Origin: Carnegiea gigantea
Lineage: Eukaryota; Streptophyta; Magnoliopsida; Caryophyllales; Cactaceae
Assembly: GCA_029747015.1 (NCBI GenBank)
Contig: JAKOGI010001966.1
Coordinates: 1 to 64,000, forward strand
Direction: 5' to 3'
Length of the DNA: 64,000 nucleotides
This document shows positions 10,264-20,165 of the stretch, piece by piece (positions within the stretch are counted from its first letter, which is position 1; every line of letters begins with the position of its first letter). Below the pieces are notes generated by a model. The model saw only the letters and a program-made list of their open reading frames with translations. It did no database searches and had not been told where the DNA came from. A program made the translations under genes and the position numbers.

Positions 10264-13200
10264 TATAATAGTCCGACCCTAAATCATATTTATTTATTTA
10301 ATTAAGCCATGCTATTAATGTTCTCGTATTTATTTATTGCATTTAATCATTCCGAATGAAAAAAATTCATTTGGGTCCCACTTTGAAATTCGGGTTTTAG
10401 TAATGGTAAGGTTGTCTCTGTGTGGCCGAAAGGTCACGAGTTTGAGCCTTAGAATCAGTCATTGACAATGTCAGGATAGGCTGCCTACAATACACCCCTT
10501 AGGGTGGGGCTCTTTCCCAAACCCTGTGTGAATGTAGGATACTTGTGCACCAAGCTATCCCTTTTTGCAATTCGGTTTAAACTATTTTCATGACAACATA
10601 AACATTTAATTTGGAGCTTTGCAAAAATTTTATCACAACATAGTGCTTTATTTCCAAGCCCAATTCATTTGGGCCCAATTTAAGGCCCAATAAGTTAATG
10701 CACTTGATTTAGCTAATTATCATTATTTATGCCTAATTATAATTAGCAAAAAGCTACTTTTTGGTGCGCAAATATCAGCCAAGTTATTGAGATAAGTTCA
10801 AAAAAAATTCAAGTCTACGAGCCATACAATCCAGGGCCACTTTCGAACACCAGCCCCATCCCTAACACCACCAACCAACAACCCAGCTCCTACCACTACC
10901 AAACACCACCTCCATCACCGTATATTCAAGCTTAAGTGAGGCAAAATCCTATTATGATCATGTTTACGTTTAGGTTTTTATATTGGATTTGATTATGGAT
11001 CATGTTACCTTGATATAAACAAGGGCTATTTGACGTTTTATTAAGTTGATTAAGTAGGTAAACAAGTAAGAGTTGGAATTATACTTAATCATACAAGCTT
11101 TATGTTGACAATGATGAACTTGGTGTTCTTTGATTTAATGTTGTGATCTTTAGCATAAAAATTAGATTTAAAGTTGCTGATGATCTTATTAAATCCACTT
11201 ATGGTTGATATGGATGAACACTTGAATGTCGCATGACCTAGGTTTTCATGATTATGCATGATTTAGTTTGGTGTCTGAATTAAGTATTCTGGATTAAATT
11301 AGGTGAAATTTGTAGGTTGGATGTGTTATTGACTTAAAGAATGATGTTATGTGAGTTTTACCAAAATTAGTGGGTAATAGAAAACCCCATAAATAACCAA
11401 GAGAGGTTGTTTGGTTTATTTACACAAGTGAATGTGTTTATTGGAGCATTTTGAGTGATCATGTGGAGGAAACAAAAAACATATAGGGCTGAAAACAGAC
11501 CCAAACACAGGAGCACTTTGGGAATAAACTGGTATTCATTAGTGCATAGGTTAATGAGTTATCTTTCAAATGCCTCGCGAATAACTTCATTCTGAGTTTT
11601 ATGGAAAAAGTGATAGGTGATTTGCTTAGACTTCACATGATAAACTAGAGCTATGCATAGTTTTGTTTAAGCTCAATTTTAGAAGCCGTGTTGTGGTACT
11701 TGTATTTTGCACTATTAATGAAAGTATTACGGGACTTCCTAAGCTTTTCATATTAGGGTTTTATGTCTTAATTTAGGTCGGGGGGTGAAAGATATGAATT
11801 TTCTAAAATAGACCATGAAGCAGTAATAAAATATCACGAGACCATGAACTAGAATTTTGGGGGCTTAATCAAAACTTCCTAAATAATTATGGACATTGCA
11901 AAGAAAATACAAAGTTTACTGAATTCAACAACTTTGATTGTGTTTAGAAGCTTATTTGGGTCGAAAAATCAAGTTAAATCACATGAGAATGAAATTTGAG
12001 AAGTGGGAAGGGTAATGACTCAAGACCAGTGCTTGTTGGGCCAAGCCCGTGTGGCCATGTGATTAAAGCAATTATGAACTCAACTATATCCCTCTTTGCC
12101 TTAAAGCCTTATTAATCATCTCAGAAATATCAAAAACCAATATCCATTTATGACTATAAAGTCTTTCCATTATAATCTCAATTATTTTACTTTGGTATAT
12201 TTTTCTTCAACTTATTTTACCTCGACTTAAAGTACCTTAATATACTGAGCTTTCAAGTCATCTTAGTGTAATCTATCTTATACTGAAATGTTCAGTTATA
12301 GATACAATTTAATTAGTTAATTTCTATTAAAGTTACAAATTATGAAAGTGAGCGTCGTTTACTAACTACATATACCTACCATTATATTTCTTAAGCAGAA
12401 TCGGGGCCTAGTCTATCGTTTCTTATTGTGCATAAATATTATCAAGTGTGTTTGCATTTTAAACACCCATGTATTTTCATTGCTTATATCTTTAGAAATC
12501 AAAATGTATTTATCAAAATTACAAAATCTTGGTAAGTATATCAATGAATCAGTTTGTCAGTGATTTACCACTTATTTAGTGACCTCGTTAGTTATCATTT
12601 ATAGGGCATCCGCCCTCCAGTTACGTGCATAGCCTAAGGCTAGGTCCCCCGATCAGCTTGACAGGTGTACACCTACTTATAGATCGTAGCAGTTACATGG
12701 GGTTTACTACCGGATAATAACTGGCAATACAATTTTACATTCATCTCAGTCACTGTTTTAGAGTAAAATGAATTGCAAAGCGGGCACCTAACCAATTTTT
12801 GAGTGAACATTTAACAATACAAGAGTGCATGTACTAAGTTTCGGCTCACATTTTGAAATGTTTGTCGTATTTTGTCTTAGGCAAATGCTCAATAAATTGC
12901 TCTCATGCTAATAAACCAGCTAAAGAAAGTGAGTAAGGAAATATGGATGGATTAATAATAATGTTAGTTCAAGCATATTTTGGGAATTGAATTTTGAGAT
13001 GTTCAATTGACGAAGTTATAAACTTTATGGAGAACCACTCTATTGTAATGTGTAAACCTTATGGTGGTTAGCAACTGTTTGTGTATGATTTGATCATGTC
13101 TGAATGTGTATGATTGTGATCTATGCTTATCTATGTCATATCTAGGGCACATATCTAATTCCTTGTCCTTTTGGACGGTGGTAACGCCCCAATCATCAGG

Positions 13201-13271
13201 GTTATCAATTCTAATTTAGGGTTAATTAAAGAATATACAATCAGTAAGATATGTACATTGGGGGCGTTACA
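10264..13271 (+). repeat. Tekay-1 3' LTR (3008 bp)
   Basis: It starts TATAATAGTCCGACCC and ends GGGGGCGTTACA, paired with the 5' LTR at 1117-3912. It is about 212 bp longer, mainly because of the SINE at about 10401-10566 and a divergent A/T-rich stretch near 10690-10850. The CCTGG target duplication follows at 13272-13276. Confidence 0.92.
10401..10566 (+). mobile_element. Au-like tRNA-derived SINE, 5'-truncated
   Basis: The segment contains GGTTGTCTCTGTGTGGCC, a box-B-like GGTCACGAGTTTGAGCC, GGCTGCCTACAATACACCCC, and the tail GTGCACCAAGCTATCCC followed by TTTTT. This order matches my recollection of the plant Au SINE family. The box A end appears missing. It is absent from the 5' LTR, where about 70 bp of LTR sequence stands in its place, so it arrived after Tekay-1 inserted. 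Start is uncertain by about 10 bases. Confidence 0.75.
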
Positions 13272-13276
13272 CCTGG

Positions 13277-13520
13277 TAAACTCAGCTCAAGGTGGTCGGG
13301 CCCGTTCAAAGTGATCAAGGTGCTTTTGTGTAGGGCCATTAAAGTGTTGAGTGAGTCCCTTGCTACTTTTAAGGTGAATGCTCAACATTTAGAACACTAC
13401 ATTGCTGGAGAGTCGATTGAAGGAAAGGTCACCAATATATTTCCTAATGCACTGACTGCTTAATCGAAGGAAAGGGTCAAGCTCAAGACCTAAAATAAGC
13501 GCTTCTTGGGAGGCAACCCA
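13277..13520 (+). pseudogene. Athila integrase C-terminal end
   Basis: Directly after the CCTGG duplication an open frame reads KLSSRWSGPFKVIKVLLC, AIKVLSESLATFKVNAQHL and HYIAGESIEGKVT, ending with a stop at 13461-13463. Beyond it LGGNPSF is recognisable near 13500-13530. This is the usual C-terminus of an Athila/Tat integrase and continues the frame broken at 1116. It shows directly that the 12.2 kb between them is an insertion. Confidence 0.9.
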
Positions 13521-14011
13521 AGCTTTATTGCTTTTGAAAAACACAGGAAAAATAGGAAAAAAAAGAAAAACAAGACAAAAAGAGAGAAACAAGAGGATTT
13601 TGGGTGAGCCAAAATGCATGGCTAACTATGTAAAAGACGCATGCCCGTGAGTGCAAGATAGAAACTGCTGGTAGAAGTACATAGCAACCCATGCACTTTT
13701 GTATGACTGTGTACTCAAAAGCTTGGCACACTGTTGCTCGTGCAAATCTGCATAGTTGTGTATATGGGTTTGAAATTCGACTAAGCCCCTATTATCCATT
13801 CACTTTTAATCTATCATCCCTCAGCCCTCAGCCCTCATCCTTCATCGCCAACCACCACCACTCTTCACCACCTCCTTACCCATCCTTGGCCACCATTCTG
13901 AATCTCCTCACCAGATTCTAACCCAAGTGCCAATCGCCCCCCACGTCCACTATTTTCTCTCTCCGCCTCAATCTCACCCACCTCAATTAAAACCCTAACC
14001 CTGACACTGTT
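13521..14011 (+). other. Athila untranslated region downstream of pol
   Basis: No gene recognised. An A-rich stretch (13537-13595) is followed by pyrimidine-rich sequence with several AACCCTAACCC-like motifs near 13990-14003. Open frames here lack any family motif. The Reina/CRM-type LTR begins at 14012. Confidence 0.5.
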
Positions 14012-15296
14012 TGATGTATATGAGTACCCAAATGACCAAGTTAGGTTATCTTTTGTGGTTTTAGTTAAGGAAGAAAGGAAACAAAGGAAGGATAGGTTCA
14101 AGGTTGAGTTTGAGATAATCCAAGAAGGAGCCACTCAACACCAATCCTTGGGTAAACTCCTTTACTCTTTCTAGGATATAGAAATGAATCATCACCTAGA
14201 AGAGTTTAGGAAACTAGAACACCACTTGAGTTTGCCAATACTCAAGATATAGAACTAGATTTGCTCTCACACTTTGAAAGAACACTTCAAAGCTGAATTG
14301 TATTTCTTGAATTCGAACGTAGATGATTAACTGATGTAAACAACTCGACACTATAGCCTTTATATAGAGTAGGCCTTACACTTGAAAAGATACAAGCACA
14401 CCTATGAAGAGACACAAACAAAAAATACAAGCAAAGGGGAATGACTAAGGAAAAAAAACAATGTATCCGGTTGGTGCCTCTTGAGTAAAATGAACCTAGT
14501 AACCTTGGAAAAGCATGTTCCAGTTGAAAAAGCACGTCTCATCCTTGGGAGAGAGGGGACACGCAGCTTGAGCAAAGGGAAATGCATCAAAAAAGGTTTT
14601 AGGTGTGAAAATGTATGGTGCACATGTTTTGCATTAATTGCGTTCACACTTGCAGTAAGGCCAGATTCATTTGGGCATAACTCTCTGGTGTGTGATCCAA
14701 ATTTAATGATTCTTGATTCCTTGGAAAGCTTGAAGAGTAGTTTCCAAGGGGAGTGGTTTCACTAGATTTGGATCAGCCGTTGGAAAGATATGGGCCAAAG
14801 AATGCAGACGGCTCAAACTAGACTGGATTTCGGCAGGTTTATTTATGGGCCAAATATGACCAACCAAATGGACTCCAAATAATGCGTGACTGGCCTTATT
14901 AGAAAGCTGATTCTTTAAGCTTGAATACGGTGAAGTGTGCAGGAAATTATGCCCTCCAGAGCTTGCTCAAAAAGACGGCCCAAACTGGGTCAATTTTCAG
15001 GTGAAGTGCCCAATGCACTGTTGGACTGTTTTAGCGCAATTCTGACCAGATTTTGGGCTCCCTTTGCTTCCTTGGAGCTTTCCTTTGAAATGAATGGTAG
15101 TCTTGATCCCCATTTGGGAATCCCTTTTGAGTAAGGCACTTTGAGGTTCAAAACAAACTCCACAAAGTATCTTGTGTCATGGAACTCAAATAATGGGACC
15201 AAATATAAGTGTTTCTATACATGATCTCATTTGGCCCTTTCCTCCCTTGAAGTTGAGCTTGAGGAATGAAAATGATGCATATGAAAATACGCATCA
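14012..15296 (-). repeat. Left (3') LTR of the Reina/CRM-type element (1285 bp)
   Basis: On the plus strand it runs TGATGTATATGAGTACCC to AATACGCATCA. It is near-identical to 17513-18798. Open frames within it recur in both LTRs but show no protein family and are read as chance. Confidence 0.92.
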
Positions 15297-15312
15297 TACT
15301 CCCCAGGTTGTT
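15297..15312 (-). other. Polypurine tract of the Reina/CRM-type element
   Basis: On the minus strand CAACCTGGGGAGTA lies directly against the 3' LTR start TGATGCG. Confidence 0.7.
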
Positions 15313-15483
15313 TGGAGTTTGTCCTCAAACTCAAAAGGTCTTCGCTCTTCTCGTAAAAGGGGTCAATCTTGTGAAATGTGGTTCTTTGTGAGGAAAGGCC
15401 ATAGGCCATTTTTGGAGGGAGAGCAAGGCCATGGGTTGGATAAAAGGGGAAGAGGGGAAGGTCAATTTTACGCTGGATGGATC

Positions 15484-16296
15484 TTAGTGGAGGGAGACCG
15501 TGGGGGATTTCTTGTGGGAACACACGATGGAAGGTTTGTAGGAGAGGAGTAAGTAGGGGTGTGAGTGGGTAGGGGGTTCTGACGTGGTTTGCATAAGTAT
15601 CAAGTCCTTAAAGGGTTCAAACTCATGATGTTGAAACTTGAGAAGGGTGGTGAGAAAGACATCCGTATGAGGGTTGTCTTTGGGTTTTGGAGAGTGGGTG
15701 GGCTTGAGATGGGTCAAGGTGATTTTATTTTGGTCATTGTGGAAGGTATAAGTGTTCATCCAGCCATCATGGATGACACTTCTATCAAATAGCCAAGGTC
15801 TTCCCAAAAGGATGTGACAAGCATCCATAGGAACTATATCACACCATAGCTCATCTTTGTAGTTTTTACCAATGGAGAGAGAGACGAGGCATCGGGTAGA
15901 AATTTGCACACCTTTACCTTGGTTTAACCATTGGATAGTGTAAGGCTTAGGATGGGGTGTGGCTTTGAGCTTGAGCTTGTCTACCATGGTCTTGGAGGCA
16001 ACATTAGCACAACTACCTCCATCTATAATAAGTGAGCATACCTTCCCTTCAACGGTGCACCTTGTATGGAAAATAGCTTCTCTTTGTTCCAAGTTGTCTT
16101 GGGTGGCAAAACCACTCAAGGCTCTTCTAATGACCAACAATTCTCCTTCATCGGGGCCTTCTTCAACTTCTTTCACTTTTTCCACCAAGCAATCTTCTCC
16201 TTCTTCTTCTTCATGTAGCTCCTCAAAGGAAGCTTGGTACTCAGCAAGAGTCACTATCCGTTTGTTAGGACATTCGGATGCAATATGTCCTAGACC
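15484..16296 (-). pseudogene. Protease of the Reina/CRM-type element, fused to a truncated reverse transcriptase start
   Basis: An open frame of about 270 codons in phase with gag. It starts with the end of the zinc-knuckle segment (GHIASECPNKRIVTLAEY), passes an acidic linker, and then gives the retropepsin domain: SLIIDGGSCANVASKTMV (catalytic Asp-Gly-Gly in place of the usual Asp-Ser-Gly), QISTRCLVSLSIG, DIVPMDACHILLGRPWLFD. The frame ends at 15484; in a neighbouring frame 15450-15520 reads VFPQEIPHGLPPLR, the conserved start of reverse transcriptase, after which the polymerase is absent. The domain itself is uninterrupted, but upstream stops in gag block its synthesis. Confidence 0.88.
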
Positions 16297-17226
16297 TTAA
16301 CATCGAAAGCAACGAATTTTGTCATTGGGCTTCGCAGGCACCTTTATGGAGGGCATAGAGGTGGCAGGAGGGGTGTTTTTGGGTTGTGAGGGGTTTTGAG
16401 GTTTAGGAGGAAAGTAGGAAGGCTTTTGAGAGGGGAAAGGTCGAGGAGTGGGTTTAAAAATGGGGCTCTTTCCTGTAGACCTCTTTTGTTGCTCTACTTT
16501 GTAAGCAAGAGAACTCAAGTCATCTAAGGAGGTATATGGATGTAATTCAATTACATAAGTAATAGACTCATCTAAGCCACTTAGGTACCTTATCATTGTT
16601 TGGGCATCATCTTCTCTCAAATCACATTTGAGTAGGAGTTGTTCAAACTCCCGAGTATACTCTTCAACACTCTTGGAGCCGTACTTTAGGTGATGGAGGT
16701 TGAAGTAGTTGTCTTGAATATAATGTGAAGGAAGGAACTTGGACTTGAGTTTTTCTTTCATCTTAGCCCATGTTCGGAACTTCCCTTTCCCATTTCTTAC
16801 TCGTTTGGCCACAAGGTTTGCCCATCAAATAGATGCATACTTTCGGAGTTTGAGGGCAACGAGCTTTACCTTCTTTTCTTCAGCCACGTCTTTATACTCA
16901 AAGACTCGTTCAACGGTTTATAGCCAATCTAGGAAGTGATCCGGGTCGAGTTGGCCTTCGAATTCCGGGATGTCAACTCTGAAATCGCCAAGACTTCTTT
17001 CTTGTCTTCTTTGGAGTCTTCTTGGAACATCCTCTTCATAGCTAGAGTTAGCATGGTAACTCTTTTCTTCCCTCTCGGATTCATCCGAGCCTATATAAGT
17101 ACGTGAGTGAGAGGGGCTTTGATTTCATCTTCTTTTCTCCTCCATGAGTTGGCCAAGTTGAGTTTGAAGGTACTTTACTTGGGCTTCCAACTCGTCAACT
17201 CGCTCTTGGGATCTTCTTGAAGACAT
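16297..17226 (-). pseudogene. gag of the Reina/CRM-type element (four in-frame stops)
   Basis: Starts at ATG 17226 (MSSRRSQERVDELEAQVKYL, a short coiled-coil-like segment). It then reads FRVDIPEFEGQLDPDHFLDW, the capsid domain (FRTWAKMKEKLKSKFLP, SVEEYTREFEQLLLKCDL), a proline-rich linker (16380-16460) and a CCHC knuckle beginning IRCFRC at about 16300-16320. The whole gene keeps one frame with protease. Stops lie at 17125-17127, 16918-16920, 16825-16827 and 16297-16299. Each can be explained by one C-to-T or G-to-A change from Arg, Gln, Trp and Gln codons. Confidence 0.88.
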
Positions 17227-17498
17227 TGGGGATGTGCTTAGGCTAGAAGTAGGCTGCTTTGGAGTAGAAGAGGGAGGGCACGGTCGTGCAGCTAGGCACT
17301 GGGGAGTCGTGCTTGTATGTTGCCTTGAAAATGCAGGGAATCAAGGGTGGCACGGTCATGCTAGGAAGCACAGGGTGGCCGTGCCAAGTTGCTGCCTGTG
17401 GATGCTTTGTGTTTGCACGGTTTTGCTGGTTTGTGTTGTTTTTGTGTTTTTTGTTTGGGAAATGTGTTTTACTGCAAACTTGGCCAAATGGCAACTAG

Positions 17499-17512
17499 GC
17501 TCTGATACCAAA
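17499..17512 (-). other. Primer-binding site of the Reina/CRM-type element
   Basis: On the minus strand TTTGGTATCAGAGCC follows the 5' LTR end, an exact match to the usual plant initiator tRNA-Met PBS. The 270 bases between it and gag (17227-17498) are leader containing CACGGTCGTGC-like words. Confidence 0.9.
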
Positions 17513-18798
17513 TGATGTATATGAGCACCCAAATGACCAAGTTAGGTTATCTTTTATGGTTTTAGTTAAGGAAGAAAGGAAACAAAGGAAGGATAGGTTC
17601 AAGGTTCAGTTTGAGATAATCCAAGAAGGAGCCACTCAAAACCAATCCTCGGGAAAATTCCTTTACTCTTTCTAGGATACAGAAATAAATCACCACCTAG
17701 AGGAGTTTAGGAAACTAGAACACCACATGAGTTTGCTAACACTCAAGATATGGAACTAGATTTGCTCTCACACTTTGAAAGAACACTTTAAAGCTGAATT
17801 GTATTTCTTGAATTCGAACGTAGATGATTAACTGATGCAAACAACTCGACACTATGGCCTTTATATAGAGTAGGCCTTACACTTGAAAAGATACAAGCAC
17901 ACCTATGAAAAGACACAAATGAAAAATACAAGCAAAGGGGAATGACTAAGGGAAAAAAACAATGTATTCGGTTGGTGCCTCTTAAGTAAAATGAACCTAG
18001 TAACCTTGGAGAAGCATGTTCCATTTGAAAAGGCACATCTCATCCTTGGGAGAGAGGGTACACGCAGCTTGAGCAAAGGGAAATGCATCAAAAAAGGTTT
18101 TAGGTGTGAAAATGCATGGTGCACACGTTTTGCATTAATTGCGTTCACACTTACAGCAAGGCCAGATTCATTTGGGCATAACTCTCTGGTTTGTGATCCA
18201 AATTCGGTGATTCTTGATTCCATAGAAAGCTTGAAGAGTCTCGTTTCTAAAGGAAGTGGTTTCATGGGATTTGGATAGGCTGTTTGAAAGATATGGGCCA
18301 AAGAATGCAGACTACTTAAACTGGACTGGATTTCGGTAGGTTTATTTATGGGCCAAACATGACCAACCAAATGGACTCCAAATAATGCGTGGCTGGCCTT
18401 ATTGGAAAGCTGATTCTTTAAGCTTGAATATGGTGAAGTGTGCAGAAATTATGCCCTCTGGAGCTTGCTCAAAAAGATGGCCCAAATCGGGTCAATTTTC
18501 GGGTGAAGTGCCCAACGCACTGTTGGACTGTTTTAGCGCAATTCTGACCAGATTTTGGGCTCCCTTTGCTTCCTTGGAGCTTCCCTTTGAAATGCATGGT
18601 AGTCTTGGTCCCCATTTGGAAATCCCTTTTGAGTAAGGCACTTTGAAGTTCAAAACAAACTCCACAAAGTGTCTTGTGTCATGGAACTCAAATAATGGGA
18701 CTAAATATAAGTGTTTCCATGCATGATCTCATTTGGCCCTTTCCTCCCTTGAAGTTGAGCTTGAGGAATGAAAATGATGCATATGAAAATATGCGTCA
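17513..18798 (-). repeat. Right (5') LTR of the Reina/CRM-type element (1286 bp)
   Basis: It runs TGATGTATATGAGCACCC to AATATGCGTCA on the plus strand and pairs with 14012-15296. The promoter for the element should lie here, read leftward. Confidence 0.92.
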
Positions 18799-19128
18799 CT
18801 CTCCCACTAGCATGACCCAGCTTTGTTCATCATCGCCGATACCTCTATTGGTACTGTCACTACCCCCACCACTCTTTCACCTGCTTACTTTCGCCAAAAT
18901 CCCTCCAACCCCTTAATTTTGTGCCCTTGCTAGTTTTGCATTGAAGCTTCCAGTGAAAATCCAGCACCACCCCTCCTTTTTGGACTTTTTAAAGTAAATT
19001 CAGTGTTGCATTAGGTCTATTTACAAGTTTGGATACTTGATTTGTGGGCTCCATATAGTTGGGTTTGGATTTGGGTTGAATTGGATTGGATTGCGAATCT
19101 TCCTCTATTGTAGTGGCCTCCAAGAGCA
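18799..19128 (+). other. Athila sequence between insertion and ORF; no gene seen
   Basis: C-rich then mixed sequence with no protein motif. By position it is the untranslated stretch leading to the ATHILA ORF1-like gene. Assignment to Athila is by order only. Confidence 0.4.
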
Positions 19129-20165
19129 TGGGTAGTTCGTCATCCTCCACTCTAAGAAGTTCTCCAAGTCTACTAAGCCAGCACAAGCCACCCACCGCCT
19201 TCCCCTCAATGTGGTCGTGCTTAATCCTAACTCCTCATGCTATCAATAAACATGACATTTTATTTATCAATGACGACCAATATCACTTCATGATGCATTT
19301 GGTTTCTCGTAAATTTCTAAGCTGAAAAATGTTGATGTTGAATTATTGAAGTCATTGCATTTCCAGGATGATTGCCATGCTCTACTTAATATGCTAGCTT
19401 GGCACAATTATGTGAATTTGCAATTCACCGTTTATGAGCAGTTTGGGAAATTTTTAGTTCCTTTATGATAGATGACAAAGGGAATTACAGTGATGGACCT
19501 TGTTACATTCGCTTTAGATTGGATGACATAACACATGAAATGAATTTGGCCCATTTTACCAAATTGCTATAACTCCCTGTTGGTGGGGTGGCTGTATTTA
19601 TTCATAACGATTGCTGTTGGAGTGAATTTTGGAAAAAGATTACCTGTAAAGCTCCTCTTCTATTTCCCGCTGTAGCGAAGCCACTTCAATATGCAATCTA
19701 GTCCTTCAGTGCCTCTAACCCCTTACACTGAATATTGTCATCCTCGATTTGATAGCCAAGGGCTGCCTAGGGGAGATGAATTGTTTATCTTATGGGTGAC
19801 ATTGCATGCGATTCGTATCAACTCTGATTTTTATATTTCTTCTCACATTGAGGAGCAAGCTAAGAATCACACTGATAACATTACTACCAATGGCATTATA
19901 ACTGCCCTAGTTAGCGGTTTAGAGCTAGGCAATCTTTTTCCCTTATCCCCATTCTTCATGAGGGCAGGCGCCTTAACTTAGCCTCTTGCGTAAGTATGGA
20001 AATATTAATGGTGGTGTGTGGTGAAGTGTGGGTGAACCATCATGGTCATGCTTTCTTTCCTTTACCTAACACTGTCAAGATCACCATCACCAATGAATTA
20101 AATTGGACTTACGATGATGAAATCAATGCTGAGGATGATTACACCACCCATATCCCACAAGATTA
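19129..20165 (+). pseudogene. ATHILA ORF1-like gene, N-terminal and central part (broken)
   Basis: From a serine-rich start (MGSSSSSTLRSSPS at 19129) a decayed frame reads FINDDQYHFMMHLVSRKFLS, NVDVELLKSLHFQDDC, DKGNYSDGPCYIRFRLDD, THEMNLAHFTKLL, and in another frame NGIITALVSGLELGNLFPL and HAFFPLPNTVKITITNELNW. This order matches the plant family known as ATHILA ORF1 (function unknown, found only in Athila-type elements). At least four frame changes and many stops are present. Here it lies downstream of pol. The acidic end AEDDYTTHIPQD at about 20133-20165 is followed by an insertion, and the end of the gene resumes at about 25791. Confidence 0.7.

Larger units (their letters stand above)
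1117..13271 (+). mobile_element. Tekay-1: Tekay/Del-type chromovirus (Ty3/gypsy), complete in outline but inactive
   Basis: A 12.2 kb LTR retrotransposon: 5' LTR 1117-3912, PBS for initiator tRNA-Met, pre-gag ORF, gag, protease, reverse transcriptase, RNase H, integrase, chromodomain, PPT and 3' LTR 10264-13271. A 5-bp TSD (TCTGG/CCTGG) flanks it. Every ORF carries stops and frameshifts. Gag lacks its zinc knuckle and the reverse transcriptase active-site motif is damaged. A SIRE-type solo LTR (8944-9891) and a SINE (about 10401-10566) inserted later. In the first 145 bases the two LTRs differ at about 17 sites by hand count, so the insertion is old. It shares gene order, LTR ends and protein sequence with Tekay-2 at 39750-61529. 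Confidence 0.92.
14012..18798 (-). mobile_element. Reina/CRM-type Ty3/gypsy element with gag and protease only (non-autonomous deletion derivative)
   Basis: Two direct LTRs (14012-15296 and 17513-18798) enclose only 2.2 kb. On the minus strand this holds a PBS (17499-17512), gag, protease, the first few residues of reverse transcriptase, and a PPT (15297-15312). Reverse transcriptase, RNase H and integrase are missing, so it could only have moved with enzymes from another element or lost them after insertion. In the first 200 bases the LTRs differ at 11 positions by hand count (about 5.5%). The flanks CTGTT (14007-14011) and CTCTC (18799-18803) do not form a clean TSD. Confidence 0.88.

Noticed and set aside
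13691..14134. Possible small host gene near 13.7-14.1 kb
   Set aside because: Frames on both strands lack motifs, and the right one runs into the Reina/CRM-type LTR.
15172..15552. Plus-strand frame of 126 codons
   Set aside because: Crosses the LTR border and lies antisense to the protease/reverse transcriptase start.
17903..18370. Minus-strand frame of 155 codons in the Reina/CRM-type LTR
   Set aside because: Partly repeated in the other LTR but shortened there by stops; no motif; LTR sequence.
14007..18803. CTGTT/CTCTC as a target duplication of the Reina/CRM-type element
   Set aside because: Only three of five bases agree; not better than chance.
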